From contig NW_023503493.1 of the NCBI RefSeq assembly GCF_014529535.1, positions 8,712,001 to 8,776,000 on the forward strand: 64,000 nucleotides of DNA, given 5' to 3'. Origin of the DNA: Bradysia coprophila (lineage: Eukaryota; Arthropoda; Insecta; Diptera; Sciaridae). Shown one piece after another: positions 9,177 to 20,405 of the stretch. Numbering within the stretch: the first letter of the stretch is position 1; every line of letters starts with the position of its first letter. Made by a program: the position numbers and the translations under genes. The notes under the pieces are model-generated. The model ran no database searches, was not told the origin of the DNA, and saw only the letters and a program-made list of their open reading frames with translations.

Positions 9177-10650
9177 ATGTCGAACTCTAAACTAAAAATT
9201 TTATTCGCTCCGGCCCAAGGCATGGGTCATGTTGGTGCATGTCAAGGGCTAGCCGACATACTGCGTCAACGGGGACACGAATGCATTGTGATATTGGACG
9301 TTCAGTTCAAGGGACGGCTCGCCAAACACGGCTACCGAGAAGCGATTCTACAAGAAATCGGGCCTGAGAAATATTCATCTACCGAGCCGGATATAGTGAA
9401 AGCCTTTTTCCGGGACCATCCACACGACATTATCTCAATGTCAACGATCGATACATTCAAGGCAGTGGGTTCAATTTTCGCTGCCATGTTCGAGGATAGT
9501 AAGAAAATGGAGGTGAATTTTAAGGCGATAGTCGACACTGTTCAACCTGACATCATTATATGCGACATGCACTTAGCATCGCCAGTGCTTATGAACAGTG
9601 ACATTCCGTGGTTGCTTTTGTGTTCGATGGGACCGCTTGAGTTCTATAATAGATGCAATTCAGATGATAGACTACCACCAGCAATGTCAGGTTTGCGAGA
9701 CAAATCCTCAGACGATGTGACTCCCGACAGCCTCTTTTCAAATTAAATCTCTTCATCTATCGCGCAGATCACACTGCGAAAGAACCCTCAGGCTGACGGG
9801 ATTTGTAGATTTATCTTAAACAATTTTTGACTTTTGTACTTACTATTTGAAAGGTTTGTCCATTCGTGGCAACAAGAGTGAATGGCAAGAATTTCGTGAA
9901 CAAATGGCTGCGTCGTCTGGTAACCTTTCAGCACTTGTCAACGAGTGGTATCATGGTCTTTGCGGTAAAAGCTTGCCACCGTCGGAGCTCCAACCACTGT
10001 CCCCGCACCTAAACATTTACATTACGCCCGAAGAACTAGATTTCAAGGAAGCTGAACCGTTGGGTGAAAAATGGATCGGCGTAAATGGTTTCGTTCGTAC
10101 GACCGACGAAACGATTACACTACCCGATTGGCTCATCAAAAGGCCGGGAAAACTCATACTGTTGTCGTTGGGATCTCTTGCCAGTGGTCACTTGGAGCTG
10201 ATGAAATTCGTAACGGAAGCGCTAAGCAAATCCGAACACAAATTTGTCGTTGCAACCGGTTCCAACCATGATAAGTACACACTTCCCGACAACATGTGGG
10301 GTCAATCGTTTCTACCTCAGGCAGCTCTATATCCGATGGTTGATTGTGTCATCGCACACGGCGGTAACAATTCCTTGTACGAATCGTTTTACTATGGAAA
10401 ACCGTTACTGCTGATTCCGATCTTTGCCGACCAATTTGATAATGCACAGCGTCTGGTCGACACGAAATTGGGATACCGTTTGTCGCGTGGTTCTAATGCT
10501 GCCAATTTCGTTAAACTTGTTGATAAACTGGCCAACGACAATGAATTGCGTGTTCGCATGAAGGAGATTAGTGAACGAATTCGCAATTGTGACGATAAAC
10601 GTATTATCGCTGAGAAAATTGAAGAAATTGCGCGACAAAATAGACTGTAA
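9177..10650 (+). CDS. Soluble GT1-family UDP-glycosyltransferase of bacterial/mite type
   Basis: Exons 9177-9690 and 9854-10650 joined by a 163 bp GT-AG intron in phase 1 give 436 residues. N-terminal half: LKILFAPAQGMGHVGACQGL with the acceptor-binding His18, and IIICDMH with Asp130 as its likely partner. C-terminal half: LLSLGSLASG (about 275-282), then the nucleotide-sugar signature FLPQAALYPMVDCVIAHGG with NNS (His340) and ADQFDN (Asp364-Gln365). It lacks both the signal peptide and the C-terminal membrane anchor that normal insect UGTs have, so it should be a cytosolic enzyme moving sugar from a nucleotide-sugar to small lipophilic acceptors. This matches bacterial macrolide-type GTs and the transferred UGTs of spider mites. 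ATG 9177 is chosen because the family motif begins right after it; an upstream in-frame ATG at 9087 adds 30 non-homologous residues. AATAAA at 10665. Acceptor unknown. Confidence 0.85.
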
Positions 10651-10664
10651 AAGGATTCAGTGCA

Positions 10665-10670
10665 AATAAA
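10665..10670 (+). terminator. Polyadenylation signal of the glycosyltransferase gene
   Basis: AATAAA 15 bp after the stop codon; a very short 3' UTR if used. Confidence 0.5.
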
Positions 10671-11769
10671 GGGAACTACTGTTCTGGAGAGGTGCCATTT
10701 TTATAGATTAATCCCTGATAGATAGATGCAAGTAACATTCACAACGAAAAGAAAATCACTTTGCTGTTGTTGTTCATCGCCTCTTAATTTCCAATGTCCC
10801 CACGTCTTCTCTCGTTTTCAAAACTATTTATAATTTGGCTTAGGTGCGATATCGTCCTCAGTTCCGATCATGTTGTTGTTTTTGGGTTCTAACGCATTCA
10901 TTTGGAAGGGCTGACATTTGGGTTTTAGCAAAATGTCAGGATTTCGCCCGTTTCAAGGGAATGCGGAAATTCACATCTCTGTCGAATTTCTTGTTATAAC
11001 TAACTGTACTTATATGTCAAGGTTCTGAAAGAACCTTAAACTTGTGTAAGTTTATAATCGAAATTCGACACCTTATAGGTTCCATGAACCTGTATGATCT
11101 ATGGTAAGAAGTATGCTGCCTTGCTTAGACTCTGACTCTAACTACACATTGTGACGCGAAGGAGACCTAATTAAAACTTTTCTTTTGTTCTCGTGCAATT
11201 TTTGACAGTATAACGAACGAAAAATTTAGGTATGTTTCGTGATGCTATGTTTGCCTACAGGGAGTTGCGGGAAATGTTTATATTTGGTATTTTACCAAAA
11301 ATTAAATCTCAGCAAAAAGGTTAATCCCTTTCGAGACTTATTGTAACTTTGATATAGCTCTTTGATTTATAGAGCTTCAACGTTTGTAAACTTTATTGTC
11401 TAAAAAAATCAACGAAACAGCCGATGACTTCTTTAATTTTACTCTAGACTCTATCGTTTCTGAGCCCTGTATACGCCTGTATACCCACAAGTTTAACGGT
11501 GGTACTAATAGAACCAACGAAACATGAATGATAAAACTTGCACCGCACATTAAAAAATTAATTAATTTCGTTTTTTACTCTATAAACTCTCAATCTATAA
11601 AGCAAAAGTAAAAAGCTTTTGTTTCAAAAATTACGTATAACTCACGCTGAATAAAGTTAGTATTTACACCATCTTCATGAGACCAACATTTCTGTCTAGT
11701 GTTTGTCTGGAGAAACCAGGCTAAATAAATTGTGCTCCCAAAATTCGAACGTAATTAACCACAAAAAAA
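10671..11769. other. Intergenic, nothing recognised
   Basis: No credible ORF, RNA gene or clear repeat seen. Confidence 0.4.
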
Positions 11770-12530
11770 TCAAATGTATTTAACCAATTCGTGTTTAACC
11801 AACACTCGAGCTTATATTCTTGAAACTTATTTCGAACATACAATCTTAGTATGCTTCAAAAACCATTTTGATTCATTCTGCTTCAAAGAACATATTTCGC
11901 ATTCATTGACATTTATTTCAAATTTGAAAGCGAATGTGATCACATTCGCGAGGCAAATGTGGACACATTCGTTTCAAATAATTTGAAACGAATGTGGCCA
12001 CATTTTTTTATGACAATTTTTGAAAATGCAAATTCGCCAACAATATTGAATAAATCTTGAAATATTTTTGCAGATCCGAAGACTTCAGGCTCATAGCAAT
12101 CTAGTGACACAACAAAAAATTCTGAAAATATTTTTTTTAAATACAAATTCGTCCATGAGACTTAGCGAATTTGCCCAAAAAAATGCACATTCGCCCATCT
12201 TCATCGAACGAATGCGCCCATGAACCAACTAACTTCGGATTTTTTTGACGCACATCTAGAATGATATTGACCTGTACTTTACGGATTCGCAAATCATTTT
12301 CATGAATTATTCAATATTATTGGTGAATTTGCATTTTCAAAAATAATTCGCCACATTCGCCACATTCGCGCCACATTTTTTGAGCGAATGTGAGCACATT
12401 CGTTTCAAATGATGCGAAACGAATTTGCTCAAATTTGATGACAAAAAATGTGAGCAAATTCGCTTTTCAAATTTGGAACGAATGTGCATGAATTTGTTCA
12501 ATCTTTTGATGTTGAATTGATGTATCAAAT
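11770..12530. repeat. Satellite-like patch of CACATTCG / CGAATGTG palindromes
   Basis: The hexamer-octamer CACATTCG and its complement recur many times on both strands, often as local palindromes: CACATTCGCGAGG...GTGGACACATTCG, and TTTCAAATAATTTGAAACGAA near 11970, repeated with variation near 12360-12480. Spacing is irregular, so it is not a simple tandem array. Open frames inside it are Phe/His/Ser-rich by-products. Confidence 0.65.
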
Positions 12531-13481
12531 TTATGAACGATTTTTAGCGATCTTATTTACAGAAATCGTGAAACTGACAAAAAGCCATTTGGTCAATATC
12601 AACTGATTCCAATTTTTCTGCACTTTTTTTTATTTGTGAAATTTTACGTCCAAATTCAATGGAGAACGAATTTCGCAGGAAATGTTTTTGAATTTTATAC
12701 AAGTAGCACTGAAAGTGTGAATTTTCAACCATATTAATTCTAAACTCATAAGAGCTGTTGTTTAAAATATTTTTCTAAGAAGTTTAGAGTTTAATCAAAA
12801 ATAATAAATGTGTTGAGTATTTTTTTGAAAATTGTTATACTCTTCAGTGTAAGTATTTCACGTTTCATTCGTTCAATAAATGGACATTGGATTTTTTTAC
12901 ATAAAATTCTGGAGCTAAACTGAAAAGAGTAAAATCTTAAAATCGGTTGATGATTTTAGAAAAATTAAAGTTTTCATATTTTTAATGAACTTTTTACAAT
13001 TTTCGATACAATTTCAAAACAAATAAATCACCGTGGAAATGATTCTTGCTCGATTGTTTTTAGTAAATTTTCAAATTTCACCATTTCCCGCAATTCCCCA
13101 GTAAGAGTTTGGAAAATGTATGAACAAGTGAAAGAAAATAATCACTTAATAGACTCGTTAATAGACTCCTACATGAGAACATCAAATCTCGAATTATTAG
13201 AAAACTCAGAGAGAGCGCCTAAAATCATTTTTAAATGGAACCCACTCGCAAATTCCTTTTGTGATCTATTCTTTACTTGCCATCATCAAACGCTATCATC
13301 AATGAATCGGATGAAACGTCATCAAAACTGTCAGACGATAGAAAGAGAGAGAGTGAGAGAAAAGTCGTCTAGTGTACGTAGTGTACGAACACAAAAGTGA
13401 AGTGAAGTTTCGACTTGGGGAAGAAAATTTGTGAAAAGAAAAAATTTCCAAAATTTATTCAAACCATTGCGACTAATTAAA
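12531..13481 (+). other. Intergenic and 5' leader of alpha-SNAP
   Basis: Mostly AT-rich with nothing recognised. The last ~150 bp, with a short GA-rich run (AGAGAGAGAG near 13342), is the likely leader. Confidence 0.4.
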
Positions 13482-15797
13482 ATGGGTGACAACGAACAAA
13501 AAGCAATGGCCTTGATGGCCGAAGCCGAGAAAAAGTTGACCACACAGAAGGGATTCTTCGGACAACTGTTTGGGTGTGTATGGATTTTCATAAACATTTT
13601 TTTCCACTGCGATTCGAATTTTATTGTTTTTTTTTTCGCCTTCTCTTGTCTGTGATATCAATCGATACACAAGATTCGGTGTGAAGAGTGCATGTTTTGA
13701 TACGATAATCGTTTATTGATTCAAATATTGCGACGAAGATCGCAACAGAGAAATGGAAAAGTCTCTTGTCGATTTTACGTCGAACGAAGACTCTTCACTT
13801 TGCTGCTATTGTTTAAGATTTTATTGATTTTTCCACCGACGTTTGGTTGAATGAATCATATGTTTTTCTACGACAATTGTATAGTGTGATTGTATGAGTT
13901 TTATCGAAACAAATTTGTCATTCGACTTTTTGAATTTCAATTTCTTATTCAATCGTTACAGTGGTGGTAATAATCGCCTTGACGAGGCTCTGGATTGTTA
14001 TAAACGAGCGGCGAATATGTTTAAAATGGCCAAGAATTGGGGACAGGCTGGTCGTGCATTCCAAGAGGCGGCCAGTCTACATTCGAAAGGTGGTAATGCG
14101 CACGAATCGGCCACAAGTTATGTGGACGCGTCCAATTGCTTCAAAAAGGTACTTACCAAACTGAGAAATCACTTATGAACGGCCGATACAAAGTGCTAAC
14201 TATATTTGACCAAAACAAAAAAAAATCCCACAGATCGACCCGAATGAGGCAATTGCCTGCTTAATGAAAGCCATTGAAATCTATACAGAGATGGGCCGCT
14301 TTTCAATAGCTGCTAAACACCATCAAGCTATCGCTGAATTGTATGAAGGTGAAGGCAACGACCTGGTAAGCCATTATACGTACAATATGTGGTACACGTG
14401 AATACTGACCCGTCGATTTGTCTTTCCGCTTTCAGCAACGCGCCGTTCAACATTACGAAAGCGCTGCCGACTATTTCCGAGGCGAAGAGTCCACCAGTTC
14501 GGCAAATAAGTGTATGATCAAAGTGGCCCAGTATGCAGCCCAATTGGAAGACTATGACAAAGCTATCCAAATCTACGAACAGGTACGTCTGCATCATGTA
14601 CTCGGAATCGTTAGTTGATCACAATTTCTCGGTCAGAATATCTACCGAGATGGTGTGAAACGCTGGCGAATTTTCTGTCTTCCTGTCGATTCGTCAGGCC
14701 TTCAAGCAATTTTAATATTTTCTAGGTCGCCAGTTCGTGTCTAGACAGTTCTCTGCTTAAGTACAGCGCCAAAGAATACTTTTTCCGTGCATCATTGTGT
14801 CACTTGAGCGTTGACTTGTTGAACGCTCAGCATGCGTTAGAAAAGTACTCTCAACAATATCCGGCATTTCAAGACTCCCGAGAATACAAGTTGGTTAAGG
14901 TGAGTGATTGTTTTGGGCAAATTTTCTTATTTTGGGTCAGAAACTGGTTCCGATCCTGCACCTCACAGGAACCCAAGACAACAGCATTCATCGTTCGTTG
15001 AACATACAGTGAACTATCCTTTCTGTTCGGTTGAAGCAAGGAATTCTCCCCATGTGTCCCTCTCTCTAAAGAAGATTGATTGACCTCCTGGCACCAATGG
15101 TTTAATTTCACGCGGCTCTTTCCAATATATGCTTGGATTATCGTGAACGGGAAAATATATTTCCGCTAGAGTACATTAAGCCACGTCTACTCTGTTACAC
15201 ATCCCATCCTCTCCCCAAAGCAATGATATCGAACAGCGAGGTGCGGGAAAACATGGAAGAGTAGGAAAAAATGTAGTTTTACTTGTTTCCTCATGAATAG
15301 CTGCTGTTTCATGTACAAGACTTGACTTTCTTAAAATTTGAACATTTTGTTTCGTTTGACATATCGCACACGATTTTTGGGCGAAAACATCCAGAGATGC
15401 TTGAAAAACTAGTGGAAAACAGGCAATACAAAACAATATCGATAACAGCGATATGTCAAATAAAAGGTATTGACGAGACTAAAGAAAATATTCAACTTTC
15501 AAGAAAATCAGGTTTGTACATACAGCAGTAGCTACTCGCGAGAAAGCAAGCAAAACTGCATATTTTCCTACTTTTCCTGTTTTCCCGCACCTTCCTCAGA
15601 CAAATTGTCTCCAATTCTAAACTCAATTTTCATTGAAACCCCTTTAGGATCTGTGCGAACATCTAGAAGAGCAAAACATCGAAGGATTCACCGATACCGT
15701 TAAGGACTACGACAGCATCTCTCGACTGGATCAATGGTACACGACGATTTTGTTGCGAATTAAAAAACAGGCCAACGACAATCCAGACCTACGATAA
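13482..15797 (+). CDS. alphaSnap: Alpha-SNAP, soluble NSF attachment protein
   Basis: Six exons: 13482-13573, 13962-14148, 14234-14365, 14436-14582, 14726-14899 and 15648-15797, all GT-AG with matching phases, 293 residues (Drosophila 292). Begins [19 protein letters not shown], followed by TPR-like helices ([77 protein letters not shown]) and a C-terminus [20 protein letters not shown] with the terminal acidic NDNPDLR. The C-terminal leucine/acidic tail is the part known to stimulate NSF. The protein binds cis-SNARE bundles and recruits NSF to disassemble them at membranes throughout the secretory and synaptic pathway. One variable stretch ([17 protein letters not shown]) replaces the fly VEDAIECY segment. 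AATAAA at 16018-16023. Intron 5 carries a foldback element. Confidence 0.97.
15239..15592. mobile_element. Foldback element in alpha-SNAP intron 5
   Basis: Left arm AGGTGCGGGAAAACATGG through CATGTACAAG pairs with right arm GTTTGTACATACAGCAGTAG through TTTTCCCGCACCT. Arms are about 85 bp. No ORF. Confidence 0.65.
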
Positions 15798-18700
15798 GCC
15801 GCGCAAAGCATTGACAGTACGGGCGTAGTGTCGCAGTTTGTTATATTTTGTGTTTAATTTTTCTCTTCTTTGTTTTTGTTTTGCGATTTATTCGAGTTCG
15901 AGGAACGTGAGTGTGGCGATAAATTCGTGTTTTTTTTTTAATTGCATCTTGATCCATTTCGCTTCAATTTTTGTTGGGTTAAATTTGATTTGAATGGAAA
16001 TTCCGTTAATTTATGGAAATAAAAAGGAAATGGAATTGGTCAATCTAAATGTTGTGGTGAAAAAGCAAATTTCTAACTGAGATCAATAGTTCGTTAATGA
16101 TTTAGAGTAATTTACTATGATGATAATGTGATTTAGTGGAAAAAAAAGAAAAAAAAATCAGAAAAACAAATTCTATAATAAATGCTACTACATATGGTTC
16201 CGACACGTTATAACCAACATGAATTTTCTGTTCTTTCATTTTATTTTAATTCTACGGTCCTTCGCCTTTAACAGCAATTTGTTTTGTGAATCCAACTGAA
16301 TGCTTGAGATGAGGCAAAAATATTTATTTGATTACCAAGCGGACAAAATTGAAGAATTCTAACAATTCGCTGTTGGGATTCGCTATTTTTTCCCGAGGTG
16401 AAAAAAAAAAACTTTTTTATGTGTGCGTTTTGCGTTAAATTTGATTTTGTCCATGAAAAAGTCATAAAAACAACTATTGACAAATCAAAAAAAACGAATC
16501 GACACTTCAGCAGAGAAAATGTTGGTTTTCTTCCCGCTCTCTTTTCCCACAAAAGAAGAGAGATGGCAAAATAAGCATTTTGTTCACTGAATTGTCAATT
16601 CTTATAGTGCTATTTTCTCGATGTACTTGAGTGGACATGGACAAACACTGAAATTTCTCAACGCATACTTGAAAAAGATAATTCTTTCATACAAAACACT
16701 TTCATTTGTTCATTTGTCTTTCACAATTCACTGCGAATGAGTTGTAGTTTTGTTAACTTGGCGTTGTGTGGCTTTTTAATCGAGCCGCCTATACAATAAA
16801 GCATTTATCTGAAGACGAAAGGTTTTGCTCTCTGAAAGACCGAATTTACGGTTATTCAGCACTTCGCAGGTCTATAAGGGACTCTCTCCTTGTCGGCTGA
16901 CTTTAACAGACGTAACATCAATTCTTTAAAAATTAATTGACATCTGACTATTACGTCCGTCTGCAATCACCCTGGTCTTTTAAAAAAAAAAAATCAGAAA
17001 AGTCAGAAATATAGTTTGATATTCGCCAGGGCTTGAAAAAGTCCCTCGATAGTGGTATAGATAAAATTTGTAAAAAAAAACCCTTCGGATATCGCCCAAA
17101 TTCCCATTAGGCCTGTGCGGGCCTGGATCATCCTAATTTTGAAGGACAGGAGGTAGGAATATAACCATGAAATCTGTTACTTCTTTTGCTCAAAATATAG
17201 ACTTATGAATTAATGAATTTTATTGCATTGCGGTGTATATATCGACACTGTTTTTCGGAGTATTATACCGAACATTATTTCTATCAATTATTCCATTGAT
17301 ATGACGTTATTATTAATTACCAAGAGTTCATAAGCCTCCATTAATATGTCGATAAGTTGGTCGTTTCCGCCAATACAATAATAGTATTGTATCGTTGCAC
17401 TCGTATTTTGTGTAATATACGAGTGTATACGCTGGCAATATTCCCCAGTATCATAATATAAACTACTAGCCAGAGCTCATCGTTTACTTTGTCACCGTTG
17501 TCGCTAATATGGTGGTATATAAAAAGTCATATCGAATGAATTTCGAGGTAAAGCAGAGAAATGATAAGTTGGTTACCACAGGCATACCAACTTATCACTA
17601 CTATTAGGTAAAGGTGAAAGCTGAAAAATGACGACTAATGAATTTGCTTGTTCCATAGTTCATGTTTGCAAAATATCTTTGGTGACCATCTTGGCCATCT
17701 GTTTCGTTATCTTTTTTATTTATTTATAATAGAATGTACTATAGCATGCATAATACGCCTACAAAACCATAACTTAGATAATTTTCTAAAATTATTTAAA
17801 ATTCATTAAAAATAGACAGAAAATCTTCAGATATTTTACTCTTATTACACGCGCACTTAATATACTTAAGCTACTGTAGTAACACTTAAAACTGAGAATT
17901 ATCTTAACCCACATTAAAAGAAAATTGTCATCCAGTCGTTGTAATCGGAATCTAAATTTTGATAAAATATTTTTACGTGGAAACTCAAAGTTTGTCAGTT
18001 TAAATGCAACGCATCCATATTCATTGTGAAAATTTATTTTATTAAAAAAAAAAAAAAACGAAATGATGGGAATTGCACGGAAGTTGATTGAAGAAACATT
18101 GTGGGATTGAAGAGAGAGAGAGAGAGAGAGAGTATAAATAGTTTTCTAGTCGGATTTATAAATGAGTGCTAGATAAGGTGTCGCAAAGTGCTCGCATTTT
18201 AGTGCTGGTTTTGATAGAAAGTTCGAAATGAAAATGAATTAGGATCGGGCCAACCAGCGGATAAGAGTTTATCAGTGCATTGAGTATCGCCTGAAAAATC
18301 CTAATATCAAATTTAAATGAAACGGTCGCTCGGTGAGACTGTATTTGAGAGAGGAATCTGTGGAAACTATCAATTATTTATCGTTCTGCAGTACGGAGTT
18401 GGCCATACATTTTTATGGAGTTTTTCATGCTGCAGACTAATTTCGTTTTCATATGTTGATTGAAGCTTCGAAAGAAAATTTTCACCATTCCTCCTACCCT
18501 ACTACTTTCATATTCAGAAAAAAAAACGAAAGTTTGCTGAATGTATAACTAACTTCACCGCTACTAGATATTCACCGCGAAATGAGGGCTTGTCGAAATG
18601 CATTCACTTACTTTCCATAGTAAAACCTAATATAACGCAGCCTCAACGATTTTTCGCTAGTTTTTCTTCTTTAAAAAATAAATGGCTTTCCAAGCTGCAA

Positions 18701-20092
18701 CTTCTACCTTGATTGATACTAATAATAGCAGACAACATTTGTTGGAAAATAAATTTACTTAAATTTTCTCACAGTTCTAAATTTCTAAATTTCAGTTTTC
18801 TAAATTTTCCCAAAAATTCAAGAAAACATGGGAAACCGCTTCCCCAAAAATAGTCCCTGATTAATAGTAAGGTTGATAAATGCATTGTACGGTCAAAATG
18901 AAATTCTCAATTTGTCCACATCAAGAGCATGTTCACTTTTCAAATTATATTGAATTTTGAGGAGAGGTTGTTCATTTTAACACTTTGAGAATTTCCTATT
19001 TAATAGATTCAGTGGGGACGTTCTAGCAACTATTCCTCCCAATCGTACGTTCTTACAACTTCATTTTTTCTGACACCATAACTATTTTTAGTAAGATAAC
19101 TAAACTCTCATCTCATCTTCAGAGAAGTAGTCAGATGGTCCATAGTTTTTGAAGAATCGGATACGATATTCAGGTATTAATGGTCAGACCAAACAGCCAT
19201 TATCACAGTTAAAACCACAAGTTTTATTGCTTTCAATTTGGACTTGATCGCAAAACTAGCATGATAACATATAACAAGTTTAATTAGCAGAAAACATGAC
19301 GACAGAATCGAGACTAGAGTGTGGCACTATCAATATTTTATTGTAATATATTCATAAAACCAAACATGCATAACATATAATAAACATTTCTAATTATATA
19401 ATCGATGAATTACAAAAAAGATTTTAGTTGTGGTCAGTGATTTTAAAATAAAACTAAAAAGAAGACAAAAATGTGTAATAAAATTAAGCCATTAGGCGTT
19501 TACCATGTAAGACAAAATGAATTCTTTTATTGGAATATTTATTGAAAGTAAAACTAAAATTAAAAAAAGTCTCGTAAAAATTTAACCGAACTAGAATTTT
19601 CATCAAATGAAAAATCATCAGAAAAAAATTAAAATTTTCAAATTAAAATATAAAAAAAATTAAAAGAATTTTAAACTAAAAACTTTAGCTTAGATAAAAT
19701 TGAAGTAAACTACAGTAAAAGAAGTAATTTAATAAAAATCAATTTATTAAGAAATTATTTAACTTAAAGAATAAGATGACGTCAACAACAACAACAACAA
19801 CAAAAAACGAAAAAGAAAATGAAGCTAACTGATGGATAAATTTTGCTTTCGTGTCTGTATGCAATTATACCATTCCAAAACAATGACAAGGTACATTAAT
19901 ATGTAATTACGGTTGATTAATAAAATTAAGCATTACAAAAAAATAAGCAAATTGGCAATAGCCTCACTTCAATGCGTATCAATGGGATGATTGCAACTCT
20001 TCCTTTTCCTTGAACTCTTTCTTTTGTTGGCATCCAGAGCTTTGGACTGAGAAATGGTGCATAATGAAGTGAACCGCCCCTTCTCGTGACAT
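15798..20092. other. Gene-poor intergenic region
   Basis: 3' UTR of alpha-SNAP, then AT-rich DNA. Holds a (GA)n run at 18111-18132, a (CAA)n run near 19785-19803, an A-rich tract 19440-19760, palindromic fragments near 17380-17430 and a tiny MITE at 17554. No gene found. Confidence 0.5.
17554..17605. mobile_element. Internally deleted hAT-type MITE, 52 bp, with 8 bp target duplication
   Basis: Starts CAGAGAAATGATAAGT as does the element at 29632. AGGTAAAG flanks both sides (17546-17553 and 17606-17613). The inner part GATAAGTTGGT...ACCAACTTATC is a hairpin; the far right terminus is degenerate. Confidence 0.6.
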
Positions 20093-20103
20093 TGGTTATA
20101 TCA

Positions 20104-20301
20104 CGGCAGAGTAAAATAAACCAGGCAGGAGCGGTTCATTTTCGAAACGTCAAATAAGGGACCTAATACACTGTATGAAAATGAACTCAAATGAACACTG
20201 ACATAAAATGAAAAATTTTGTTCGCAAAAATTATTGGGCTACTAGATTATTTAGGTCCCTTGTCAAATCAGCGCTACTGCCTGGTTAACTTTACTCTGTC
20301 G
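20104..20301. mobile_element. MITE, 198 bp, with 11 bp target duplication
   Basis: TIRs CGGCAGAGTAAAATAAACCA and its near-complement ending TTTACTCTGTCG; pairing resumes at GTCAAATAAGGGACCTAA. TGGTTATATCA directly flanks both ends (20093-20103 and 20302-20312). The duplication length suggests a Mutator-like origin, but a variant 8-9 bp class cannot be excluded. Confidence 0.75.
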
Positions 20302-20405
20302 TGGTTATATCATTCATTTCAATTCCTTTTTTGTCAATATCAAAAATTTAAAGTTTAAAGTTGATGGCATTCCTTAACATTGATGGCATTTCAAGATGAT
20401 CTACG

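Noticed and set aside
13116-13400. 94-codon frame ahead of alpha-SNAP
   Set aside because: Low-complexity end, overlaps the likely leader, no features.
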